Shown here: positions 24,404 through 30,643 of the stretch, one piece after another
Position numbering within the stretch: the first letter of the stretch is position 1
Layout of the letters: each line of letters begins with the position of its first letter
Source of the DNA: CAWFSE01 sp963697565
GTDB lineage: Bacteria; Actinomycetota; Actinomycetes; CAVWCF01
Assembly (NCBI GenBank): GCA_963697565.1
Contig: CAVOOM010000005.1
Location: forward strand, 1-30,643
DNA: 30,643 nucleotides
Reading direction: 5' to 3'
Made by a program: the position numbers and the translations under genes
Notes under the pieces: generated by a model
Told to the model about the DNA's origin: nothing
Seen by the model: the letters and a program-made list of their open reading frames with translations, nothing else
The model's database searches: none

Positions 24404-25359
24404 GCGGCCACCGTGGGGCCGCCACTCAGCGCCACCGCGATCTCGCCGGCGAGCCCGGCGTTGCGCAGCACGAGCCGCACGTTGGCCCGCAGGGACGCGC
24501 CGTCGGTGGCGTCGTGGAAGTGCGCGAGCAAGAAGGGGGTGACGTCCTTGCCGGCGACCCCGGCGGCCTCGGCGGCGGCCATCCCGTCGGCCAGCACCCG
24601 GTCGTGCAGGGCGGGGTCCATCGCCTCGTCGTCCGGAAGCGGCTGGGCCACCACCAGCGCCTCTGGCACGCGGAGCGCGTCCCGGGCCCGCAGCACCGCG
24701 GCCACCTGCTCGGGGGAGTCCACCCGCCACCCGGCGGCGTGCCCGGAGTCGGCGAGGTAGAAGCCCGGGAACCGGTCGGTGCGGTAGCCCAGCAACCCGA
24801 TGTTGAGCGTCTCCAGCCGCTCGAGGGTGGCCGCCACGTCGAGGATGGACTTGACCCCGGCGCACACGACCGCGATCGGCACGCGGCCCAGCGTGGTCAG
24901 GTCGGCCGACTCGTCCCAGGTCTCGCGGGCGCCGCGGTGCACGCCGCCGAGCCCGCCCGTGGCGAAGACCCGGATGCCGGCGAGGGCCGCCAGGTGGGCC
25001 GTGGAGGCGACGGTGGTGGCCCCGTGGCCGCCGGCCGCCGCGACCGTGGCGACGTCGCGCACCGAGACCTTGACGACGTCGTCGGCGGTGGCGATCACGG
25101 CCAGGGCCTCGTCGTCGAGCCCGATCCGCGCCTGCCCGGCGACGACGGCGATCGTGGCGGGCACGGCGCCGGCGGCGCGGACGGCGGCCTCGATCTCGCG
25201 GGCGATCCGCAGGTTGTCCGGCCGCGGCAGCCCGTGGCTGATGATCGTCGACTCCAGCGCGACGACCGCCCGCCCGCCGCGCAGGGCGTCGGCCACCTCG
25301 TCGGCCACATGCAGGGCGGGGGGCAGGGGCGCGTACCGCGCCTCGGTCGGCTGTTCCAC
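24400..25359 (-). CDS. psuG: Pseudouridine-5'-phosphate glycosidase
   Basis: This enzyme cleaves the C-C glycosidic bond of pseudouridine 5'-phosphate to uracil and ribose 5-phosphate, reversibly. It has 319 residues, normal for the family (IndA/YeiN). Conserved stretches are VALESTIISHGLPRPDN with the active-site Glu, VKVSVRDVATV with a Lys that binds the substrate, ATGGLGGVHRGARETWDES, and VVCAGVKSILDV with the catalytic Lys that forms the ring-opened ribose adduct. The GTG start (MEQPTEARYAPL) lies seven bases after TAGCCT, a leaderless -10 element, so psuG heads the minus-strand operon. The stop overlaps the kinase start. The frame is intact. Confidence 0.93.
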   Translation of the reverse strand: MEQPTEARYAPLPPALHVADEVADALRGGRAVVALESTIISHGLPRPDNLRIAREIEAAVRAAGAVPATIAVVAGQARIGLDDEALAVIATADDVVKVSVRDVATVAAAGGHGATTVASTAHLAALAGIRVFATGGLGGVHRGARETWDESADLTTLGRVPIAVVCAGVKSILDVAATLERLETLNIGLLGYRTDRFPGFYLADSGHAAGWRVDSPEQVAAVLRARDALRVPEALVVAQPLPDDEAMDPALHDRVLADGMAAAEAAGVAGKDVTPFLLAHFHDATDGASLRANVRLVLRNAGLAGEIAVALSGGPTVAA

Positions 25360-25366
25360 GCCGGGC

Positions 25367-25372
25367 AGGCTA
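25367..25372 (-). promoter_or_regulatory. -10 element of the leaderless psuG promoter
   Basis: On the minus strand TAGCCT lies seven bases before the GTG of psuG, within the 29-base gap to the divergent decarboxylase gene. No clear -35 box is visible. Confidence 0.5.
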
Positions 25373-25388
25373 GTGCCACCATCGGCGG

Positions 25389-26790
25389 ATGACTGAAGCC
25401 GCTGGCGCCAGCCCCGATGAGCGCGCCCTCCTCAGCGAGGGCGGCCTCGCTCGCCGCCGACCACCTCGACACGCTCGCGGACCGCCCGGTGGCCGCCACG
25501 GCGACGGCCGAGGAGATGCTCGCCGCGGTGGACGCCCCGCTCCGGCCGGGGCCGACCGCCCCCGAAGCGGTGCTCGAGTCCCTCGCTGCCCTCGCCGAGC
25601 CAGGGCTCACGGCGATGGGCTCGGGCCGCTTCTTCGGTTTCGTCATCGGCGGCTCGTACCCCGCGGCGCTCGCGGCCGACGTCCTGGTCTCCGCCTGGGA
25701 GCAGAACAGCGGGCTGTGGGCGGCGACGCCGGCCACCGCCGCCCTTGAGCACCAAGCAGGCCGCTGGGTCCTCGATCTGCTCGGGCTGCCGGGGGAGGCC
25801 GCGGTCGGCTTCACCACGGGGGGCTGCATGGCCAACTTCACCGGCCTGGCGGCCGGCCGGCACGCGGTGCTCGCCCGCGAGGGGTGGGACGTGGAGGAGT
25901 CCGGGCTCCAGGGCGCCCCGCGGGTGCGGGTCATCGCCTCGCACGAGCGGCACGCCACGATCGACGTCGCGGTCCACCTGCTGGGCCTGGGCTCGGCGAC
26001 GGTCGAGGGCGTCGAGACCGATGGGCAGAGCCGGATCCGGGTGGCCGACCTGGAGCGCGTGTTGGCGGCGGGCAGCGGGCCGGCGCTGGTCAGCCTGGCC
26101 GCGGGCAACGTCAACACCGGCGCCTTCGACCCCCTCGCCGAGGCGATCGCGGTGGCGCACGCGTACGGGGCCTGGGTGCACGTCGACGGGGCCTTCGGGC
26201 TGTGGGCCGGGGCGAACGAGGCCACCCGCCCCCTCGTGGCGGGCGTCGAGCAGGCCGATTCGTGGGCGACCGACGCGCACAAGTGGCTCAACGTGCCCTA
26301 CGACTGCGGCATCGCGATGGTGAGGGACCAGGCGGCGCTGCGCGCCGCGATGGGCGTCCGCGCCGCGTATCTCGTCCAGGGCGGCGGGCTGCCCGACCCG
26401 ATGGACCTGGTCCCGGAGTTCTCGCGCCGGGCGCGCGGCGTCCCGGTGTGGGCCGCGCTGTCCTCGCTGGGCCGCTCGGGCGTCGCCGAGCTCATCGAGC
26501 GCTCCTGCGCGCACGCGCGGCGGTTCGCGGCCGGCTTCGAGGCCATGGAGGGGGCCGAGGTCCTCAACGACGTCGTGCTCAACCAGGTGCTCGTGCGCTT
26601 CGACGATGACGACGCGGTGACCCGCGCGGTGGTGGCGGCCGTCCAGGACGGCGGGGAGGCGTACCCGTCCGGGACCACCTGGAAGGGCGTCGCCGCGATG
26701 CGCGTGTCCGTGTCCAACTGGCGGACCACCGAGGCCGACGTCGACCGCGCCCTCGCGGCGGTGCGCCTCGCCCTGGCGGCCGCTCGGTAG
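25389..26790 (+). CDS. PLP-dependent group II decarboxylase (one frame break at 25439-25441)
   Basis: This is an aspartate-aminotransferase-fold PLP enzyme of the group II decarboxylase family (aromatic amino acid, glutamate and related decarboxylases), about 466 residues. Motifs are FTTGGCMANFTGLAAGRHAV (PLP phosphate), HVDGAFGLWAGA with the Asp that pairs with the pyridine nitrogen, and TDAHKWLNVPYDCG with the Schiff-base Lys near residue 298. The true start is the ATG at 25389 (MTEAAGASPDERALLSE). Removing one G from the GGG at 25439-25441 continues into AASLAADHLDTLADRP. Without that repair the gene appears to start at an internal codon and loses about 15 residues. It is divergent from psuG and ends directly before the Pat gene. 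The amino-acid substrate cannot be told. Confidence 0.88.
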
Positions 26791-26793
26791 CCT
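26788..26793 (+). promoter_or_regulatory. -10 element of the leaderless Pat promoter
   Basis: TAGCCT overlaps the TAG stop of the decarboxylase gene and lies six bases before the GTG at 26800. It is the same hexamer and nearly the same spacing as at psuG, so the gene can be transcribed independently of the decarboxylase. Confidence 0.5.
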
Positions 26794-26799
26794 CATGGG

Positions 26800-29458
26800 G
26801 TGACCGTCGGCTATCCCGCCCATTGGGAGGCCGACGTCGTGCTGCGTGACGGCGCCACCCGCCATGTCCGCCCGATCACGGTCGAGGACGCCGACCGCCT
26901 GCGCGCCTTCCACCAGAGCCTGTCGCCGGAGACGGTGTACTTCCGCTTCTTCGCGCCCTACCCGGTGCTGTCCCAGCGTGACGTCGAGCGGTTCACCACC
27001 GTCGACTACGTCGACCGGGTGGCGTTGATCGCCCTGGTCGGCGACGACATCGTGGGGGTCGTCCGCTACGACCGGATCGGCCCGGACGACGCGGAGATCG
27101 CCTTCGTGGTCCGCGACGACCACCAGGGCCGCGGGCTGGGCTCCGTGCTGCTTGAGCACATCGCCTCGGCGGGACGCGAGCGAGGACTGCGCCGGTTCAC
27201 CGCCGAGGTGCTCCCGAACAACCGCAAGATGCTGGCGGTCTTCGAGGAGGCCGGATACGCCTCCGAGACGTCGTACGAGGACGGCGTCGTGCACCTGGAT
27301 TTCGACCTCGCGGTGACCGAGGACGCGTTGGACGTCATGGAGGCCCGCGAGCACCGCTCGGAGGCGCGCTCGGTGCAGCGGCTGCTGTCGCCGGGCTCGG
27401 TGGTGGTCGTCGGGGCCAGCCGGCACCCCGACACGGTCGGGCAGACGCTGCTCCGCGACCTGGTGGACTCGGGCTTCACCGGCGAGGTCTACGCCGTGAA
27501 CCCGCGCGCGACCGAGCCGATCCTCGGCGTCCCGACGTACGCCTCGGTGGCCGACCTCCCCGGCCCGGTCGACCTCGCGCTCGTCGCGGTGCCGGCCGCC
27601 CAGGTCCTCGACGTGGTGCGCGACTGCGCGGGCCAGGGTGTGCTGGGCCTCGTTGTCGTCAGCGGCGGCTTCGCCGAGGCGGGCGCGGAGGGCCGGGAGC
27701 TGCAGCGGGAGCTCGTGGCCGAGGCGCGGGCCAACGGGATGCGGGTCATCGGGCCGAACTGCCTGGGCGTCATCAACACCGACCCCGCGCTGTCGCTCAA
27801 CGCCTCGCTGTCGCCGGTGATGCCCGGCCGGGGGCGGATCGGCTTCTTCTCGCAGTCGGGGGCACTCGGCATCCCGCTGCTGGAGACGGTGATCCGGCGC
27901 GGGCTGGGCCTGTCGACCTTCGTCTCCGCCGGCAACCGGGCCGACGTGTCGGCCAACGACCTGATGCAGCACTGGGAGGAGGACCCGGCCACCGACGTGC
28001 TCCTGCTCTACCTCGAGTCGATCGGCAACCCGCGCAAGTTCACCCGGATCGCCCGCCGCACCGCCCCCCGCAAGCCCATCGTCGCGGTGAAGTCGGGCCG
28101 CTCCAGCCAGGGCATCCCGCTCGGCCACACGGTGCGCGCCTCCGCCCTGCCGGCCGCGGCCGTGGAGGAGATGTTCGAGCAGGCCGGCGTGATCCAGGTC
28201 GACACGGTGAACCAGCTGTTCGACGTGGCGCAGATGCTCACCTTCCAGCCCCTGCCAGCCGGTCGGCGCGTCTGCATCGTCAGCAACTCCGACGCCCTCT
28301 CCGTGCTGGCCGCCGACGGCTGCGCCGCAGCACGGCCTCGAGGTGGTCGGCGACCCGATCCAGTTCCGCTACGGGGCCACCTCGGCCGAGTTCGAGCGGG
28401 TGCTGGCCGCGGTGGTGGACGACCCGGCCGTGGACTCGCTCATCACGCTCTTCGTCCCTTCGATCGGCAGCACCGGCGAGGACGTCGCCCGCGTGCTCGC
28501 ATCCGTGGCCGCGCGCACCGCGAAGCCGATCGCCGCCACCGTGCTGGCCGTCGAGGACGTCACCGGCCTGCTGCGCAGGCTCAGCCCCGAGGGCGTGCCG
28601 ATCACGGGGTCCGTCCCGACCTACCCCTCTGTCGAGGACGCCGTGCTGGCCCTGGCCGCGGTGACCGAGTACGCGCTCTGGTGCGCCGCCCCGGCCGGCT
28701 CGACGATCGATCTCGACGGCGTCGACACCGCGGCGGCGCGCGCCGTGATCGCCGCCGCGATCGACCACTTGGGCCCCGATGCCGAGCTGCCGGGGTCCAC
28801 CGTCACCGACCTGCTGCGCTGCTACGGCATCAACATCTGGCCGACCCTGCCGGTGGGCTCGGCAGAGGAGGCGGTCGAGGCCGCGGCGCGGCTCGGCTAC
28901 CCCGTGGTGCTCAAGACCACCGCCCTGTACCTGCGCCATCGCACGGACCTCGGCTCGGTCCGCCTGGACCTCGCCTCAGACCGCGCGGTCCGCACCGCGT
29001 ACGAGGGGCTGCTGCGCGACCTCGGAGACTCGATCGCCGACTCGGTGATCGTGCAGAAGATGGCCGAGCGCGGGGTCGCGTGCCGCGTGGGCGCGACCGA
29101 GGACGCGCTCTTCGGCCCGGTGGTGTCGTTCGGGCTCGGCGGGGTGGGCGCCGACCTGATCGCCGACCGGGGATACCGGATCCCGCCGCTCAACGACGTC
29201 GACGCCGCCGCCCTGGTGCGTTCGCCGAAGGCCTCCCCGCTGCTGTTCGGCTACCGGGGGTCGGAGCCGGTCGATGTGCCGGCCCTCGAGCACCTGGTGC
29301 TCCGCGTCGGACGGCTGAAGGACGAGCTGCCGGATATCGGCGAGCTCGAGCTCGACCCGGTCGTCGTCTCGCCAGACGGCCTGGCGGTCCTGGGGGCCAC
29401 CGTGCGGCTGCGCCCGCGGCTGGACCGCAAGGACAGCCCCTTGCGGAGGCTGGGCTGA
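26800..29458 (+). CDS. pat: Pat-type protein lysine acetyltransferase: GNAT fused to NDP-forming acyl-CoA synthetase (one frame break near 28325)
   Basis: This is a fusion protein of about 885 residues. The N-terminal GNAT domain (about 1-175) has the acetyl-CoA loop RDDHQGRGLGSVLL. It is followed by a CoA-binding Rossmann domain (VVVVGASRHPDTVGQTLLRD), two succinyl-CoA-ligase-like domains (FFSQSGALGIPLLETVIRRG) and an ATP-grasp domain near the C-terminus (YPVVLKTTALYLRHRTDLGS). Pat enzymes acetylate acyl-CoA synthetases such as Acs and switch them off; the synthetase part is usually regulatory. GNAT at the N-terminus is the arrangement reported for Streptomyces Pat, the reverse of Salmonella Pat. 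The frame breaks near 28325: removing one base in gccgcag gives DGCAQHGLEVVGDPIQFRYG. Without repair the frame runs open to 29469 but encodes nonsense. A leaderless promoter lies directly upstream. Confidence 0.88.
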
Positions 29459-29502
29459 CCGGAGGCTGACCTGCGGCCTCCTCGCCGCCCCGGCATGACA
29501 CG

Positions 29503-30096
29503 ATGGCGGCCATGGACGGACGCGCGCTGGCCCCAGGGCTCATCGAGGCGATCGAGCGTTCCGGCTACTACCCGGCGGTCGTGACCGACATGCTGGCCAC
29601 GGCGCTGGCCGGGGAGCCCGTCCGCTCCTGGCTCGTGCAGCACGAGGCGACCTTCGACCGCGACGAGCTGCGCCGCCACGTCTCCGCCCTGGTGCTGACG
29701 CCGACCCGGTTGGTCGTGGGCCACGTCGACGAGCATCCCCCGGACGAGACCTGCCCGAGCCCGTACGCCGCCGCATCCACCGAGGCGGTGAGCCTGGCCT
29801 CGGTGGCCTCGGTCGTGGTCAGCCGGATCGTGGCCGATCCGGCGACGCACAAGGCCGGGGCGGCTCCGCGCGAGATCCTGCTCACCCTGGGTTGGGGCGC
29901 GGTGAGCCGGCTGGACCTCGAGCCGGCCGGATGCGGCGACCCCGACTGCGACGCCGACCACGGCTACACCGGCGTGATGTCCTCTGATGACTTCTCGCTG
30001 CGGATCAGCGAGGTGGCCGACGGGGCCGACACCGTGGCGCAGGCGCTGGCCTTCGCCGAGGCGGTCTCCGAGGCCACCGGGCACGCGCGCTCCTGA
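29503..30096 (+). CDS. DUF5998 family protein
   Basis: This is an intact 197-residue cytoplasmic-looking protein matching the actinobacterial family DUF5998. It shows IERSGYYPAVVTDMLATAL, then SWLVQHEATFDRDELRRHVS, LVLTPTRLVVGHVDEHPP and, in the second half, EILLTLGWGAVSRLDLEPAG. It is acidic with no membrane segment. A CGDPDCDADHGY stretch with two cysteines and a histidine might bind metal. The function is unknown. Two starts are possible: ATG at 29503, or ATG at 29512 (MDGRALAPGL), which lies seven bases after CACGAT, a leaderless-type -10 box. It sits between the Pat gene and the alkaline-phosphatase-fold gene, five bases from the latter. Confidence 0.82.
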   Translation: MAAMDGRALAPGLIEAIERSGYYPAVVTDMLATALAGEPVRSWLVQHEATFDRDELRRHVSALVLTPTRLVVGHVDEHPPDETCPSPYAAASTEAVSLASVASVVVSRIVADPATHKAGAAPREILLTLGWGAVSRLDLEPAGCGDPDCDADHGYTGVMSSDDFSLRISEVADGADTVAQALAFAEAVSEATGHARS

Positions 30097-30101
30097 GCCC
30101 G

Positions 30102-30643
30102 ATGCTCCCTTCGTCCCCGCGGTACGGCTCGGCGTCACTGGCCGACCTGCTGCCCTCGGTGCTCGCGGCGCTCGGGGTGCCCGGCGAGGAGGCAGTCCTC
30201 GACGTCGCGCTGGAGCGCCCGCTGGTCTGCCTGCTCCTCGTCGACGGGCTGGGCGCCGACCTGCTGGCCGAGCACGCCGCGCACGCGCCGTTCCTCGCCG
30301 GGCTGCACGATCGGGCCCGAGACCTGGACTGCGGGTTCCCGTCCACGACGGCCACCAGCCTCGGCTCGCTGGGGGTCGGGCGCCCCCCCGGGATGCACGG
30401 GCTGGCCGGCTACACCGTGCGGGTGCCGGAGACCGGGGCCATCCTCAACCACCTGCGCTGGGACCAGCCGATCGACGCCGAGCGCTGGCAGCCGTACCCC
30501 ACGGCCTTCCAGCGGGCCGCGGCGGCCGGGATCGCGGTGACCCGGATCGGGCCCTGGTCCTTCCACGGCACCGGGCTCACCACGGCCGCTCTGCGCGGCG
30601 GCGACTACCGAGGGGCGGATGCCCTCGGCGAGCGGATCATCGA
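30102..30643 (+). CDS. Alkaline-phosphatase-superfamily nucleotide pyrophosphatase/phosphodiesterase (3' cut by window)
   Basis: These are the first 180 residues of a type I phosphodiesterase/nucleotide pyrophosphatase-like enzyme of the alkaline phosphatase superfamily. CLLLVDGLGADLL has the first metal-binding Asp. FPSTTATSLGSLGVGRPPGM contains the nucleophile Thr. MHGLAGYTVRVPETGAILNH follows, as in the family. The ATG at 30102 (MLPSSPRYGSASLADLLPSV) starts five bases after the DUF5998 stop, so the two are probably cotranscribed. No signal peptide is visible, which suggests an intracellular enzyme. The remaining metal ligands are beyond the window edge. Confidence 0.85.
   Translation, partial: MLPSSPRYGSASLADLLPSVLAALGVPGEEAVLDVALERPLVCLLLVDGLGADLLAEHAAHAPFLAGLHDRARDLDCGFPSTTATSLGSLGVGRPPGMHGLAGYTVRVPETGAILNHLRWDQPIDAERWQPYPTAFQRAAAAGIAVTRIGPWSFHGTGLTTAALRGGDYRGADALGERII

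Noticed and set aside
25432..28128. An 898-codon minus-strand open frame opposite the decarboxylase and pat genes
   Set aside because: It spans two unrelated well-supported genes, has no domain and has a biased composition.
28280..28345. Programmed frameshift in pat separating two products
   Set aside because: There is no slippery site, and the downstream part lacks its own start signal. The break is of the same kind as those scattered over the window.
1..30643. tRNA or rRNA genes, CRISPR array, insertion sequence or prophage
   Set aside because: I looked for cloverleaf-like arms, regularly spaced repeats, transposase or integrase motifs and terminal inverted repeats, and saw none; a covariance-model search would be more sensitive.

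Overview
The window looks like chromosomal DNA of a high-GC actinobacterium (Actinomycetota). The genes have strong G/C third positions, GTG and TTG starts and 4-base stop/start overlaps. Several carry leaderless promoters of the TANNNT-N6/7-start type, and there is an actinobacterial-type LexA box. Families typical of the group are present: DUF4126, DUF7455, DUF5998, a DUF222/13E12 HNH protein, WS/DGAT, an N-terminal-GNAT Pat protein and a second type IIA topoisomerase. The order DUF7455 / topoisomerase B subunit ... topoisomerase A subunit / pseudouridine genes / Pat / DUF5998 / alkaline-phosphatase-fold protein recalls, from memory, the region beside the principal sigma factor gene in Streptomyces and relatives. 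The genus cannot be read from the sequence. No tRNA, rRNA, CRISPR array or insertion sequence was seen.

Layout. 1-1634 (+): the end of a PAP2 phosphatase overlapping a GH13 glycosidase. 1668-3041 (-): an unknown membrane protein and a CPBP membrane protease in lower-GC DNA. 3144-8471 (+): a DUF4126 membrane protein, then xdhA-xdhB-xdhC for purine oxidation, with overlapping junctions. 8455-13269 (-): a squalene-cyclase-like toroid protein preceded by a 34-codon mini-ORF, then a tightly overlapping trio of GT4 glycosyltransferase, alpha/alpha-toroid protein and GH130 glycosidase/phosphorylase. 13509-16275 (+): a DUF222-HNH gene under a consensus-like promoter with a LexA box over its start codon, then a WS/DGAT acyltransferase that ends at a strong convergent hairpin. 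16357-19534: DUF7455 (-), divergent from the topoisomerase IV B-like subunit (+) and two tandem small membrane paralogues. 19542-25359 (-): psuG, PfkB kinase, topoisomerase IV A-like subunit, sucraseferredoxin-like protein and beta-carbonic anhydrase, in that transcription order. 25389-30643 (+): PLP decarboxylase, Pat-type acetyltransferase, DUF5998 and the start of an alkaline-phosphatase-superfamily protein.

Two things stand out. First, about half of the genes are broken by single-base frame changes, nearly all equivalent to one extra base. The DUF222-HNH gene alone holds nine in about 520 bases. Removing one base at each site restores an uninterrupted family-like protein, which points to consensus errors rather than decay. 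Coordinates below span the whole intended gene, and the break is noted in each entry. Second, a perfect TCGAAC-N4-GTTCGA box overlaps the -10 element and start codon of the HNH gene, so it is probably SOS-controlled. Catabolic themes are purine oxidation (xdhABC), pseudouridine breakdown (psuG and a PfkB kinase) and glycan turnover (GH13, GT4/GH130).
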